DNA of 64,000 nucleotides, taken from Clostridiales bacterium Firm_11. GTDB taxonomy: Bacteria; Bacillota; Clostridia; Christensenellales; Aristaeellaceae. Under the pieces are notes generated by a model that was not told the origin of the DNA, ran no database searches, and was given only the letters and a program-made list of their open reading frames with translations. Below, one piece after another: positions 26,133 to 35,254 of the stretch (positions within the stretch are counted from its first letter, which is position 1; each line of letters starts with the position of its first letter). The position numbers and the translations under genes are program-made. Location of the stretch: positions 1 to 64,000 of the forward strand of contig LVAQ01000009.1 in assembly GCA_001604105.1 (NCBI GenBank), given 5' to 3'.

Positions 26133-27526
26133 ACGGTCAGGCGCACTTTCTGGCCTGCGGCGGTATCTTCCAGGGTATAGCCCGCGGCCTTGATTGCGTC
26201 GCGCAGTTCATCGCTGCGATTCCAGTTCTTCTCTTTGCGCGCCGCAGCTCGTTCTTCCACCATCGCGCGGATATCCGCCGGCAGTTCGTCCGTCTGCTTC
26301 ATCAACAGCCCGAGCACGTCCGTCATGGTGCGCATGCGCGCCTGCCCATGCGTGATGGCCGCGCGGCTCACGCCTCCCTGCGGCAGCTTGAAGATTTCCC
26401 GCACCAGCTCAAACAGGGCGCCGATGGCGTCAGCCGTGTTCAAATCATCATCCATGGCGGCGTTAAACTTATCCAGCGCGGCGTCCGCCTCCTGCATAAA
26501 GGCGGTTTCCTCGCCCTGCGGCGCGCGTTCTACCGCGCTTTGCAGCTGGAAGGAAAGCTGATCCCGCGCCCCGTAAAGACGCTCCAGGCTGCTGGCCGCC
26601 TGCTGGATGAGTTCACGGCTAAAGTTGATGGGGCTGCGATAGTGCGCCGAAAGCATGAACATGCGCACCGCTTCCAGATCAAACTCCTTGGCGATATCGC
26701 GCACGGTAAAGAAATTGCCGCGCGATTTGCTCATTTTCTCATTATCCACATTGATGAAGCCGTTGTGCATCCAGTACCGTACGTAGGGCTTGCCGGTCGC
26801 GCCCTCGCTTTGGGCGATTTCGTTTTCGTGGTGGGGAAACAGCAGGTCTTTGCCGCCTGTATGAATATCAAAGGTTTCGCCCAGGTAAGTCATGCTCATG
26901 GCGGAGCACTCAATATGCCAGCCCGGCCTGCCCAGCCCCCACGGGCTTTCCCACGCGGGTTCGCCGGGCTTTTGCGCCTTCCACAGCGCAAAATCGAGCG
27001 GATCTTCCTTGCGCTCATCCGCGCTCACGCGCGCGCCGCTTTCCAAATCTTCCAGCTTCTGCCCGCACAGGCACCCATAGCGCGGGAAGGCATGCACGCG
27101 GTAATAAACATCCCCATCCACCACATAGGCAAGCCCGTTTGCAATCAGCTTTTCTATGATTGCAATGATCTGCGGCATATGCTCGGTTGCCAGCGGATGT
27201 ACCGTCGCAGGGCGGATGCCCAGCGCCTTCGCGTCCACAAAATACTCGGCAATGTAGCGCTCCGCGAGCGCCTTCACCGTAATGCCCTCTTCGTTTGCGC
27301 GGCGGATCATTTTATCGTCGATATCGGTAAAGTTCTGCACAAAGGTCACAGCATACCCGCGGGATTCAAAATAGCGGCGAAGCACATCAAACATGATGAA
27401 CGGGCGTGCGTTGCCGATGTGAAAGTAATTGTATACCGTGGGGCCGCAGGCGTATATGCTTACCTTGCCGGGTGTAAGGGGTACAAACTCTTGTTTTTTA
27501 CGGGTCTGGCTATTATAAATCTGCAT
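26129..27526 (-). CDS. cysS: Cysteinyl-tRNA synthetase
   Basis: 465 residues from the ATG at 27526 with GAGGAGGATCCGT before it; the frame extends further upstream only inside cysE. Class I synthetase: zinc-binding Cys in [17 protein letters not shown] (HIGH signature), [21 protein letters not shown] and KMSKSRGN (KMSKS loop). The C-terminal DALR-like helical domain has the [12 protein letters not shown] motif. It charges tRNA-Cys. The start lies 14 bp inside cysE, an arrangement common in Firmicutes linking cysteine synthesis to its use. No T-box is visible upstream. Confidence 0.96.
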   Translation of the reverse strand: MQIYNSQTRKKQEFVPLTPGKVSIYACGPTVYNYFHIGNARPFIMFDVLRRYFESRGYAVTFVQNFTDIDDKMIRRANEEGITVKALAERYIAEYFVDAKALGIRPATVHPLATEHMPQIIAIIEKLIANGLAYVVDGDVYYRVHAFPRYGCLCGQKLEDLESGARVSADERKEDPLDFALWKAQKPGEPAWESPWGLGRPGWHIECSAMSMTYLGETFDIHTGGKDLLFPHHENEIAQSEGATGKPYVRYWMHNGFINVDNEKMSKSRGNFFTVRDIAKEFDLEAVRMFMLSAHYRSPINFSRELIQQAASSLERLYGARDQLSFQLQSAVERAPQGEETAFMQEADAALDKFNAAMDDDLNTADAIGALFELVREIFKLPQGGVSRAAITHGQARMRTMTDVLGLLMKQTDELPADIRAMVEERAAARKEKNWNRSDELRDAIKAAGYTLEDTAAGQKVRLTV

Positions 27527-28292
27527 ACGGATCCTCCTCTGGCTGCATTGGGACGGCATCAGGGCAAGTGCTGCAATTGCCGCTACATCGCTCATCATCC
27601 TGCGCGTCCGAAAGACAGGGCTCCTCCGCGTCGCAGCCGAGCCGCTTTGCCTGCCTTGACAGGCAGCGCTCCATACGCAACAGGCGCGCATACAGCCCTT
27701 CCATACGTTCCAGCATCGGGTCTGGCAGGTTCACCTGATCCAGATCGACCTCCTGCCGTATTTCCTTCTTTTTAACAATGCGGCCGGGGTTGCCCACCAC
27801 GGTGCAATCCGGCGGCACGTTTTTCAGCACGATCGCGCCCGCGCCCACCTTGCTGTGATCCCCCACGGTGATGGGTCCCAGCACCTTTGCGCCCGCGCCA
27901 ATGGTAACGCCGTTGCCAATGGTGGGGTGGCGTTTGCCCACATGCTTGCCCGTGCCGCCCAAGGTAACGCCCTGATAGATGGTCACATCATTGCCGATGA
28001 TGGCTGTCTCGCCAATAACGACGCCGTCCCCATGGTCAATAAACACACGCCGCCCGATCTGCGCGCCCGGGTGGATTTCAATGCCGGTTCTGTGCCGTGA
28101 ACGCTGGCTCACGATGCGCGCCAGCAGAATATGCCCTCGCTTGTACAACGCGTTGGCCAGCCGGTGCGCCTTCAGTGCCGAAAGCCCGGGATAGCACAGG
28201 CGCACCTCCAGTTTGCTGGTGGCGGCTGGGTCGCGCGCCAGTACCGCGGCGATATCTTCTTTGGCGCGGATGCGCCTCTCATTCCAGTTCAT
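27513..28292 (-). CDS. cysE: Serine O-acetyltransferase with Cys-rich C-terminal tail
   Basis: 259 residues. The N-terminal helical part ([31 protein letters not shown]) and the left-handed beta-helix ([27 protein letters not shown], repeated hexapeptides, GNPGRIV) are those of CysE, which makes O-acetylserine for cysteine synthesis. After the normal end there is an extra tail of about 40 residues with five cysteines (CDAEEPC, then C-x3-C-x2-C near the end). Such a tail could bind a metal or sense redox state; the function is inferred. It overlaps the ppk stop by 1 bp and cysS by 14 bp. Confidence 0.92.
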   Translation of the reverse strand: MNWNERRIRAKEDIAAVLARDPAATSKLEVRLCYPGLSALKAHRLANALYKRGHILLARIVSQRSRHRTGIEIHPGAQIGRRVFIDHGDGVVIGETAIIGNDVTIYQGVTLGGTGKHVGKRHPTIGNGVTIGAGAKVLGPITVGDHSKVGAGAIVLKNVPPDCTVVGNPGRIVKKKEIRQEVDLDQVNLPDPMLERMEGLYARLLRMERCLSRQAKRLGCDAEEPCLSDAQDDERCSGNCSTCPDAVPMQPEEDPYADL

Positions 28293-30397
28293 CAGTGTAC
28301 CGCCTTTCGGGAGGTTGGCGCGGCGACAGGGTGTGGGGCGTTTCCCGCAAGCACCGTCTCCAGGTTTGCCAGCAGCGTTTCCTGGGCGTTGAGCGCCTGC
28401 TGCGCATCCGTATCGATGCGCACATAATCACCATCGCTGCGCATGCGCCACGCCTTGCGGTTATCGGAAAGTTGTAAGGCAAGCACGTTTTCCACCGCGC
28501 GCCTTGCCGCTGCGTTTGTCAGGGGAAACATCAGCTCTACGCGACGGTTGAGATTCCTTGGCATCCAATCCGCGGAAGAAAGGAGTACTTCCGGCGCGCC
28601 GCCGTTCTCAAAGCGAAATGCGCGCGCATGCTCCAAATGCCTGCCCACGATGGATGTTACGCGAATGTTCTCGCTCATGCGGCGCATACCCGGGATGAGC
28701 GTACACACCCCGCGGATAATCAGCTCGATTTTGACCCCGGCGCAGCTGGCCGCGTAAAGCGCCTCGATCACCTCCGGATCGCTCAGCGAGTTCATCTTGG
28801 CGATGATCCCGCTGGAACGCCCCTGCAAAGCGTGTTCTCGCTCCCGCAGTATCAGGGCAATGAGCTTTTCTTTCATCTGTTCCGGCGCTTTGATCAATTC
28901 GCTGGTAGCAAAGCCCTGCCCGTCTTCCTCCAGGGTATAGAAGAAGCGCGCCGCATCCTCGCCCAACGTTGTATCAGCGGTCAGCAGCCCCATATCGGTA
29001 TAAAGCTTCGCGGTGCCCTCGTGATAATTGCCCGTACCCAGATGCAAATAGCGCTTGACCTGCCCCTGTTCCAGCCTGGTGATGAGCAAAATCTTGCTGT
29101 GCGTTTTGAGCAGCGGTATGCCAAAAATCACCCTGCACCCCACCCTGCGAAGCCGACGGCCATGCATCAGGTTGTTCTCCTCGTCAAAGCGAGCGCGCGC
29201 CTCAAAGAGCACCGTCACCTGCTTGCCTGCCTCGGCTGCCTTGCGCAGTGCGCGTACGATGGGGCTGTTGCCCCCCACGCGGTAGAGCGTCGTTTTGATG
29301 CTGGTCACATCCGGGTCGGCCGCGGCGCGATTGATCAGGTTAATGACCGGCTCAAAGCTGTGGTACGGGTGATAGAGAAACCAATCCTGTTGGGTGATAC
29401 TCTGGAAAACATCCTCCCCCAAAAGCGCGGGAAGGGTCACCGCCTCCGCACGGGGATACTTCAGTTGCGCCCTGTCCAACTGCCCGTAGAGAGACATGTT
29501 CAGCCTGTTCAAATCCAAAGGGCCGGTCACGCGATAGCGGCGTGCGGCGGGTACCTGAAAATAGCGCATCAGCATGCCCAGCATTTCCGCGTTCATGCGT
29601 TCTTCGGCTTCCAGACGCATTACATCGCCCATGTGCCGCTTGAGCAGCATCTCCCGCACAGCGGTGGAAACATCCCCCTGCTCCATGAGCGGGAAATCCT
29701 GATTGCGCAGGATTCGAAACGCCATGGCTTCTTCCACCATATCGCCCGGGAAAAGCTGCGGCAGGTACATGCGCACCAGATCTTCCACGCGGATGAAGCA
29801 TTGCACGCCCCCTTCGGAGGGCAGTTCGTAAAGGCGCTGGGAGCTGGGCATGGCCAGCGTGGCATACCGGACGTCCGCACCGCTTTTGGGTCTCAGGCGC
29901 ACCATCATATGCAGCCGCTTCTGGGCAAGGGGGTTGATTTCCTCCCCCCACGGCACGGGTTTCAGCCGCGGCAGCAGCTCTTGCAGGAACACTTCCCGCA
30001 GGTGGAGCTGCATAGGTTCGGTCAGGATAAAGCTGGGATACATGCGGATGCCCTGATGGAAAAGCTCGCTATGGATGCCTTCATAATAGAGGTATTGTAG
30101 ATTTTGCTGGCGTAAAATGGCTTTGTTGATGCGCGTGAGCAGTTCAAGGGCGGTCATGCCGCAGGGCAGTATTTGCGATGCGTCCTTCCCTTGGGCGGCT
30201 TCCAGCACGCGATGGTAACGCACCTGCATGAACTCATCCAGGTTGGAGGTAACAATGGCAAGGAATTTCGCGCGCTCCAGCAGCGGATTGGCCGGATTGT
30301 CCGCCTCCGCCTGCACGCGGTGGTTGAACTGGAGCCAACTGAGTTCCCGGCTTAGAAACCTTGGGTGTTCGTGCTTATGACCCTCTACACCATCCAT
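28292..30397 (-). CDS. ppk1: Polyphosphate kinase 1
   Basis: 701 residues. The four-part PPK1 layout is seen: N-terminal [15 protein letters not shown], a head domain with LRPKSG, and two phospholipase D-like C-terminal domains. KTHSKILLI contains the His that is autophosphorylated in the family, and [12 protein letters not shown] and [15 protein letters not shown] are the second-domain markers. It reversibly makes inorganic polyphosphate from ATP. It heads a four-gene operon with cysE, cysS and comEA, so polyphosphate and cysteine genes share the promoter at 30480-30509. The start codon has only a weak upstream purine tract. Confidence 0.95.
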   Translation of the reverse strand: MDGVEGHKHEHPRFLSRELSWLQFNHRVQAEADNPANPLLERAKFLAIVTSNLDEFMQVRYHRVLEAAQGKDASQILPCGMTALELLTRINKAILRQQNLQYLYYEGIHSELFHQGIRMYPSFILTEPMQLHLREVFLQELLPRLKPVPWGEEINPLAQKRLHMMVRLRPKSGADVRYATLAMPSSQRLYELPSEGGVQCFIRVEDLVRMYLPQLFPGDMVEEAMAFRILRNQDFPLMEQGDVSTAVREMLLKRHMGDVMRLEAEERMNAEMLGMLMRYFQVPAARRYRVTGPLDLNRLNMSLYGQLDRAQLKYPRAEAVTLPALLGEDVFQSITQQDWFLYHPYHSFEPVINLINRAAADPDVTSIKTTLYRVGGNSPIVRALRKAAEAGKQVTVLFEARARFDEENNLMHGRRLRRVGCRVIFGIPLLKTHSKILLITRLEQGQVKRYLHLGTGNYHEGTAKLYTDMGLLTADTTLGEDAARFFYTLEEDGQGFATSELIKAPEQMKEKLIALILREREHALQGRSSGIIAKMNSLSDPEVIEALYAASCAGVKIELIIRGVCTLIPGMRRMSENIRVTSIVGRHLEHARAFRFENGGAPEVLLSSADWMPRNLNRRVELMFPLTNAAARRAVENVLALQLSDNRKAWRMRSDGDYVRIDTDAQQALNAQETLLANLETVLAGNAPHPVAAPTSRKAVH

Positions 30398-30424
30398 GCG
30401 CGCAGCTTGCCCCCGTTTCGCGTT

Positions 30425-30442
30425 CGGCGGGCATGCCCGCCG
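30425..30442. repeat. Perfect 18-bp palindrome in the ppk1 leader
   Basis: CGGCGGGCATGCCCGCCG is fully self-complementary and lies between the ppk1 promoter and its start codon, so it would form a very stable hairpin in the mRNA leader or serve as a repressor site. Confidence 0.55.
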
Positions 30443-30479
30443 CGTTTACCACCTGGGCGGATGCCCATAGGTAGCCATT

Positions 30480-30509
30480 ATTATAGCATACATGCCGCAA
30501 CGCATACAA
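30480..30509 (-). promoter_or_regulatory. Promoter of the ppk1-cysE-cysS-comEA operon
   Basis: Minus-strand TTGTAT (30509-30504), 18 bp, perfect TATAAT (30485-30480), about 80 bp before the ppk1 start at 30397. Confidence 0.65.
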
Positions 30510-30647
30510 GGGCAATGAGGGCAGGGGCAAGCGTCACAGCGCGCGAGCCCAGCGCCCTCTTCAGTATCGCATGCGCGCAGCTATCGCCACGGTTTGCCGC
30601 CCGCCCGCTGCGCAGGCCAGCGGCATCGCCTGTCAAAAATCGTTTGG

Positions 30648-30676
30648 TTGCATTGAGGGCGGGAATCCTGTATAAT
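30648..30676 (+). promoter_or_regulatory. Promoter of rmlAB
   Basis: TTGCAT (30648-30653), 17 bp, perfect TATAAT (30671-30676). Transcription would start near 30683, giving a leader of about 147 nt before rmlA. Confidence 0.75.
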
Positions 30677-30720
30677 GCTGGCGAAGCAAACCGCATACAA
30701 CGCATCGCGGAGCCCCTGAA

Positions 30721-30797
30721 CTCGCCGTAAACAGGCGAGTCATCATCTGCCGCGCCTAAGGGGGGCGCGCAGCAGCCGCACGGCATACAGGCGGCTG
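30721..30797 (+). promoter_or_regulatory. Three consecutive hairpins in the rmlA leader
   Basis: CTCGCC/GGCGAG (30721-30739), CGCGCC/GGCGCG (30751-30769) and CAGCCGC/GCGGCTG (30773-30797) follow each other in the 5' leader, ending just before AAAAGGAGG. None is followed by a U-tract. This may simply stabilise the mRNA or be a regulatory fold; it matches no riboswitch I know. Confidence 0.4.
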
Positions 30798-30829
30798 TCA
30801 AGCCACAACAAAAGGAGGCGCTTGAACCG

Positions 30830-31735
30830 ATGAAAGGCATCATCCTCGCGGGAGGCGCGGGCACGCGGCTGTATCCGCTTACGATGGTTACAAGCAAGCA
30901 GCTTTTACCCGTGTATGACAAGCCCATGATCTATTACCCGCTTTCTACGCTCATGCTGGCGGGCATACGCGATATCCTCATCATTTCTACGCCAACGGAT
31001 ACCCCGCGGTTCCGTGATCTGCTGGGGGATGGCAGCCAGTATGGCATCTCGCTTTCTTATGCCGTACAGCCTTCGCCGGATGGCCTTGCGCAAGCCTTTA
31101 TCATCGGGGAAGATTTCATCGCAGGGCAGCCCTGCGCCATGGTGCTGGGCGATAATATCTTCTACGGCAACGGCTTTTCCCGCATGCTGCATGAAGCGGT
31201 AGATAACGCCGCCCGCGGCGTTGCGACCATCTTCGGCTATTTTGTCAATGACCCGCAACGCTTCGGCATCGTGGAGTTTGACGAGCGCGGCCGCGTGTTA
31301 TCCGTGGAAGAAAAGCCCGCCGAGCCCAAGAGCAACTACTGCATCACCGGTTTGTATTTCTATGACGCGCGCGTGTGCGAAATGGCCAAGCGGGTCAAGC
31401 CCAGCGCCCGCGGCGAATTGGAGATCACAACCCTCAACGATATGTACCTGCAGGATGGCACGTTGGCCGCCAAGGTACTTGGGCGCGGCTTTGCGTGGCT
31501 GGATACCGGCACCATGGACAGCCTTGCCGAGGCCACCAATTTTGTACAGATGGTTGAAAAACGCCAGAGCGTGAAAATCGCCGCGCTGGAAGAAATCGCT
31601 TATAACCAGCGCTGGATCGACAAGCCTACGTTGCTTGCTTCCGCAGAGCGCTACGGGAAATCCCCTTACGGGGAGCATCTGCGGCGCGTTGCCGAAGGCC
31701 GTATTCAATACGACCACGGCACCACTGCGGATTAA
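30830..31735 (+). CDS. rmlA: Glucose-1-phosphate thymidylyltransferase
   Basis: 301 residues, the usual length for RmlA. The nucleotide-binding [11 protein letters not shown] (about 8-18), [28 protein letters not shown] with the metal-binding Asp, [10 protein letters not shown] and LDTGTMDSL are all diagnostic. It makes dTDP-glucose from dTTP and glucose-1-phosphate, the first step to dTDP-rhamnose and other dTDP-deoxysugars. It has its own promoter and a structured leader, and a strong AAAAGGAGG. rmlB follows, but rmlC and rmlD are not in the window. Confidence 0.96.
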   Translation: MKGIILAGGAGTRLYPLTMVTSKQLLPVYDKPMIYYPLSTLMLAGIRDILIISTPTDTPRFRDLLGDGSQYGISLSYAVQPSPDGLAQAFIIGEDFIAGQPCAMVLGDNIFYGNGFSRMLHEAVDNAARGVATIFGYFVNDPQRFGIVEFDERGRVLSVEEKPAEPKSNYCITGLYFYDARVCEMAKRVKPSARGELEITTLNDMYLQDGTLAAKVLGRGFAWLDTGTMDSLAEATNFVQMVEKRQSVKIAALEEIAYNQRWIDKPTLLASAERYGKSPYGEHLRRVAEGRIQYDHGTTAD

Positions 31736-31837
31736 GCCCGCGCCTGACCGTACCCCCAAACGATCGCGCATGATGATACCGCGCGAATCCATTCCGTGCC
31801 GCCCCAGCGGCGCGCACCCCAAGGAGGCAAACGCCGC

Positions 31838-32857
31838 ATGAAAATCCTGATTACCGGCGGCGCCGGATTTATCGGCGCCAATTTCTGCGAATACGAGCTG
31901 GCGCATCACCCTGAGGATACCTACCTGTGCGTGGATGCCCTCACCTACGCGGGCAACCTTGCCTCGCTTGAGAAGGTGCTGTCGCTGCCCAATTTTACCT
32001 TTGTGCGCGGCGATATCGCGGATCGCGCATTCATCAACGATCTTTTTGCGCGGGAAAAGCCGGATATTGTGGCCAACTTCGCCGCCGAAAGCCACGTGGA
32101 TCGCTCGGTAACCGATCCGGAGGTTTTTCTGCGCACCAATATCATCGGCACACAGGTGCTCATGGATGCCTGCCGTCAATATGGCGTGGGTCGCTTCCAT
32201 CAGGTAAGCACCGATGAGGTCTATGGCGATCTCCCGCTGGATCGCCCGGATCTGTTCTTTACCGAGCAAACGCCGCTGCACACTTCCTCGCCCTACAGCG
32301 CCAGCAAGGCAAGCGCCGATCTTTTGGTGCTGGCTTACGCGCGCACCTTCAAGCTGCCGGTTAGCATCACGCGCTGCAGCAACAACTACGGCCCCTATCA
32401 TTTCCCCGAGAAGCTGATTCCGCTGATGATCACGCGCGCGCTGGCAGATCAGAGCCTGCCCGTGTACGGCAAGGGCGAAAACGTGCGCGACTGGCTCTAT
32501 GTGGAAGATCATTGCTCTGCCATCGATCTGGTGATGCGCAAAGGCCGCGCGGGCGAAGTGTACAACGTAGGCGGGCATAACGAGCGCGCTAATATCGATG
32601 TGGTGAAGGCCATCCTGCGCGAGCTGGATAAGCCGGAAACTCTGATCACCTTTGTAACCGACAGACCCGGCCACGATATGCGCTACGCCATCGACCCCAG
32701 TAAAATCAACGCGGAGTTGGGCTGGTTGCCCACCACCAGGTTTGAGGATGGCATCCGGCATACCGTACAGTGGTATCTGGACAACCGCAAATGGTGGGAG
32801 AATATTCTCGCCGGGGAATACCAGCACTACTACACCGCGATGTACGGCAATCGGTAA
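31838..32857 (+). CDS. rmlB: dTDP-glucose 4,6-dehydratase
   Basis: 339 residues from the ATG at 31838 (AAGGAGGCAAACGCCGC upstream). NAD-binding GGAGFIG (about 7-13), [20 protein letters not shown] with the catalytic Asp/Glu pair, [10 protein letters not shown] (YxxxK) and [19 protein letters not shown] are classic RmlB motifs. It converts dTDP-glucose into dTDP-4-keto-6-deoxyglucose. It lies 102 bp behind rmlA. The region right after it (32858-33008) has GC-rich inverted repeats but no clear U-tract. Confidence 0.96.
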   Translation: MKILITGGAGFIGANFCEYELAHHPEDTYLCVDALTYAGNLASLEKVLSLPNFTFVRGDIADRAFINDLFAREKPDIVANFAAESHVDRSVTDPEVFLRTNIIGTQVLMDACRQYGVGRFHQVSTDEVYGDLPLDRPDLFFTEQTPLHTSSPYSASKASADLLVLAYARTFKLPVSITRCSNNYGPYHFPEKLIPLMITRALADQSLPVYGKGENVRDWLYVEDHCSAIDLVMRKGRAGEVYNVGGHNERANIDVVKAILRELDKPETLITFVTDRPGHDMRYAIDPSKINAELGWLPTTRFEDGIRHTVQWYLDNRKWWENILAGEYQHYYTAMYGNR

Positions 32858-33008
32858 CAGGCTTTGTCATGGCAAACATGCCTCCGTTTGCATCCGCTTT
32901 GCGAGATGGTACGCCTGTGGCTAATCCGCATGGCTGGGCGCTGCCCGTGCGGCTCGGTCTCCCGCTTGGGCAGGCCGCCTGCGCGTAAGCGTTCTCCACG
33001 CCCACCGC

Positions 33009-33037
33009 TTGACAGCGCCGCATCGCCCGACTATAAT
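33009..33037 (+). promoter_or_regulatory. Consensus promoter of the 6S RNA gene
   Basis: Perfect TTGACA (33009-33014), 17 bp and perfect TATAAT (33032-33037): the only fully consensus promoter I found in the window, as expected for a strongly expressed stable RNA. The start site would be near 33044. Confidence 0.85.
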
Positions 33038-33043
33038 ACGTAC

Positions 33044-33262
33044 AAGAGATCTTCCTGAAGTGTGCGCCAGCACCTTGTTTTTACCCACACTTCTGAAATG
33101 GAGCTCACGTTCGTCGGCAGCTGCCACGCCCCCGCCGCAAGGTGTCCGGGGAAGGCAAACCCTGGCGGTAGAGTACCAGCCTGCTTACATAGCGGGTGAA
33201 AAAACCCGGTGTAGCGGCACTTTGGGAGCTCACACACTCTTCCGTCCTCACGGAGGAGTTTT
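33044..33262 (+). ncRNA. ssrS: 6S RNA
   Basis: There is no open frame, but a perfect promoter in front and a terminator behind. The 5' end CTTCCTGA(A)GTG (33051-33062) pairs with CACTTTGGGAG (33218-33228), extended by GAG/CTC (33046-33048 with 33229-33231). This gives the long closing stem of 6S RNA. The flanking sequences resemble the E. coli 6S ends (CUCUGAGAUGUUCGC and GGCGGCAUCUCGGAG). The middle folds into a long GC-rich hairpin with a central open region. 6S RNA mimics an open promoter, binds the housekeeping RNA polymerase and lowers transcription in stationary phase. Length about 190-220 nt fits. The assignment rests on fold and terminal motifs, not on a covariance search. Confidence 0.8.
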
Positions 33263-33265
33263 TTT
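33236..33265 (+). terminator. Rho-independent terminator of the 6S RNA gene
   Basis: ACTCTTCCGT (33236-33245) pairs with ACGGAGGAGT (33250-33259) around a CCTC loop, followed by seven T. Confidence 0.92.
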
Positions 33266-33308
33266 CATCGATGCCGCTTGCCTGCGGCGCCGTCGCTGGC
33301 AAAAACGT

Positions 33309-33336
33309 TTGCCATACGCGGAAACCATGGTATAAT
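33309..33336 (+). promoter_or_regulatory. Promoter of hutP and downstream genes
   Basis: TTGCCA (33309-33314), 16 bp, perfect TATAAT (33331-33336), about 50 bp before the hutP start and just after the 6S terminator. Confidence 0.7.
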
Positions 33337-33389
33337 AGGCTGGAAAACGAATCCGAGGCCAACGCGCCCCTCGCAAAGGATGTGTGCCC

Positions 33390-33812
33390 ATGCAGACGCA
33401 GCCCCTGCCCGGTAGCCGTGATGTGGCGCGCGCTGCCATTGAGATCAGCATGTCACGCACGCGGGAAGAAGAAGCCCTCGTCAAAAAGACGCTGGCGCTG
33501 GAGGGCGTGTTGACCGCCGCCACCGATTTTGGCGGCGAGTTTGTCCCCTCGATTGTACGCATAGTGGAACGCGCGGTGGTCGCCGCGCGCCGCGAGGCGC
33601 TCATCGGGGAAAGCCACCTGGAAGAAGGCGGCGTTGCCGGTGCGGCGCGGGAAGCGCTCAACCAAATCACCCCCAAGGCGTTGGGCATGAACGTGGGGGG
33701 GAAGATTGGCGTGGCACGCTATCAGGATCACGTGGCCGTATCGGTTTTCTTCGGAATCGGGCTTGGTCATTTGGATGAAATCTGCATTGGGCTTGGGCAT
33801 CGCGCCATCTAA
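33390..33812 (+). CDS. hutP: HutP-family RNA-binding regulator
   Basis: 140 residues from the ATG at 33390 (AAAGGA 9 nt upstream; a GTG at 33384 is too close). The sequence SRDVARAAIEISMSRTREEE, FGGEFVPSIVRIVERAVVAA and especially GMNVGGKIGVARYQDHVAVS with the C-terminal IGLGHRAI is characteristic of clostridial HutP proteins. B. subtilis HutP forms a hexamer that binds L-histidine and a divalent metal and then an RNA site with spaced NAG triplets, causing antitermination of the histidine-use operon. No hut genes are visible here. Instead it leads into cmk-plsC and ispH-rpsA, with the histidine biosynthesis operon 4 kb on. Confidence 0.85.
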   Translation: MQTQPLPGSRDVARAAIEISMSRTREEEALVKKTLALEGVLTAATDFGGEFVPSIVRIVERAVVAARREALIGESHLEEGGVAGAAREALNQITPKALGMNVGGKIGVARYQDHVAVSVFFGIGLGHLDEICIGLGHRAI

Positions 33813-33823
33813 GCCGGGGAAGG

Positions 33824-35152
33824 ATGAACCCTTTGAAACATGTGACCATTGCGATCGACGGCCCCGGCGGCGCGGGCAAAAGCTCCGTGGCGGGCAATAT
33901 CGCAAAGCAACTGAACATTCTGCATCTGGATACGGGCGCCATGTACCGCGCCTTTGCCTTGACCGCGCTGGAAAGCGGCATCTCGCTATCCGATACGCAG
34001 GCCGTGAACACGCTGGTCAGGCGCATCAAAATCAAGGTTCGTTTTGAATACGGCGTACAAAGAACCTATGTCAATGGAAATGATGTGAGCGGGCTCATCC
34101 GCACGCCGGAAGTGAGCAAGGCCGCCAGCGATGTGGCAACCCTGCTGCCCGTGCGCAAGCTCATGGTAAGCCTGCAGCAGCGCATTGCCAAAAGCCAATC
34201 CATGGTGCTGGATGGTCGGGATATCGGCACACGCGTCCTGCCAAAGGCTACGCTCAAAATATTTCTGACCGCAACCAGCGAGGTGCGCGCCAGGCGCCGC
34301 TTTGATGAGCTTACCCAAAAGGGGATTGAAGTTACTTACGAAAACATTCTCGCGGATGTCAAGGCGCGCGATACGCAGGATACCACCCGTGCCATCGATC
34401 CCTTGACCGTAGCACCGGACGCCGTTTCGCTGGATACCGACGCCATGACGCAGCCCGAAGTGGAGCAGAAGATCATCGCGCTGCTCAGAGCAAGGCTGGC
34501 TGAGCAGGGCAACACAAGGTTTCCCTTCTTCCAGCGTGAGCCTTTGACGTTTCTCTACCGCGTTGCCATGGTGCTGAGCACCATTGTGTTCCGTACGCTT
34601 TACCCTGTGCGCTACCACGGCCTTGCGCATCTCGCTTTGGACGCGCCCTTCATCCTCATTGGCAATCACCAGCAGATGCTGGATCCGCTGCTGATCGGCT
34701 GGAAGGTAAACCGCTACCAGATTCGTTACCTGGGCAAAAAGGAACTGGTGAAAAACCCGCTGATGCGCTCACTTTACCGGCGTATGCTGATGATCCCCGT
34801 AGACAGGCACAACATGGATATGCAGGCCGTGCGCGCGTGTCTGAAAACCCTCAAAGAGGGGCATGTGCTGGGCATTTTCCCAGAGGGGACGCGGCATAAG
34901 AAAACCCTGATGCAGGAGATGGAAAGCGGCATCGCCATGATCGCCCTGCGCGGTAATGTGCCCATTCTGCCCGCTTTTGTGGCCGGCAAACCGAAGCTTT
35001 TCCGCCGCGTGGATTGCTACTATGGCGAGCCCTTTACCGTGGACGAGATCGCCAAAGGAACAATCAACCGCGATGCAGTGGACGCCGTAATGGCGGATAT
35101 CACCCGTCGCTATCATTCCATGGCGGCAGCGCACGCGGCATCCGCCCTGTGA
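33824..35152 (+). CDS. cmk: Fused cytidylate kinase - 1-acylglycerol-3-phosphate acyltransferase
   Basis: 442 residues in one uninterrupted frame. Residues 1 to about 225 are a complete cytidylate kinase: IAIDGPGGAGKSS (P-loop), LHLDTGAMYRA, LDGRDIGTRVLP and the RRRFDEL lid. Residues from about 240 to 435 are a complete PlsC-type acyltransferase: a short hydrophobic stretch (LYRVAMVLSTIVFRTLYP), NHQQMLDP (the catalytic HX4D) and FPEGTRHKK. In most Clostridia the two are adjacent separate genes. The first domain phosphorylates CMP/dCMP, the second makes phosphatidic acid. The product of CMP kinase feeds CTP, which is needed for CDP-diacylglycerol. The GGGGAAGG ribosome site unusually touches the ATG. 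No internal start with a good ribosome site was seen. Confidence 0.92.
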   Translation: MNPLKHVTIAIDGPGGAGKSSVAGNIAKQLNILHLDTGAMYRAFALTALESGISLSDTQAVNTLVRRIKIKVRFEYGVQRTYVNGNDVSGLIRTPEVSKAASDVATLLPVRKLMVSLQQRIAKSQSMVLDGRDIGTRVLPKATLKIFLTATSEVRARRRFDELTQKGIEVTYENILADVKARDTQDTTRAIDPLTVAPDAVSLDTDAMTQPEVEQKIIALLRARLAEQGNTRFPFFQREPLTFLYRVAMVLSTIVFRTLYPVRYHGLAHLALDAPFILIGNHQQMLDPLLIGWKVNRYQIRYLGKKELVKNPLMRSLYRRMLMIPVDRHNMDMQAVRACLKTLKEGHVLGIFPEGTRHKKTLMQEMESGIAMIALRGNVPILPAFVAGKPKLFRRVDCYYGEPFTVDEIAKGTINRDAVDAVMADITRRYHSMAAAHAASAL

Positions 35153-35254
35153 ACATGGCAAAAAACCATTTTTTACACAATCCTGAAGCAAAAAAGAAGG
35201 AATCATGAGAGTTACGGCGAATAGCTTGAATGATTTGGCTCTGGAGGGCAACAC

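Noticed and set aside
30398..30480. Search for tRNA genes in larger gaps
   Set aside because: No cloverleaf with a TTC-loop (GGTTCRA) and 3' acceptor pairing was found in any intergenic gap by eye. A tRNAscan run would be decisive.
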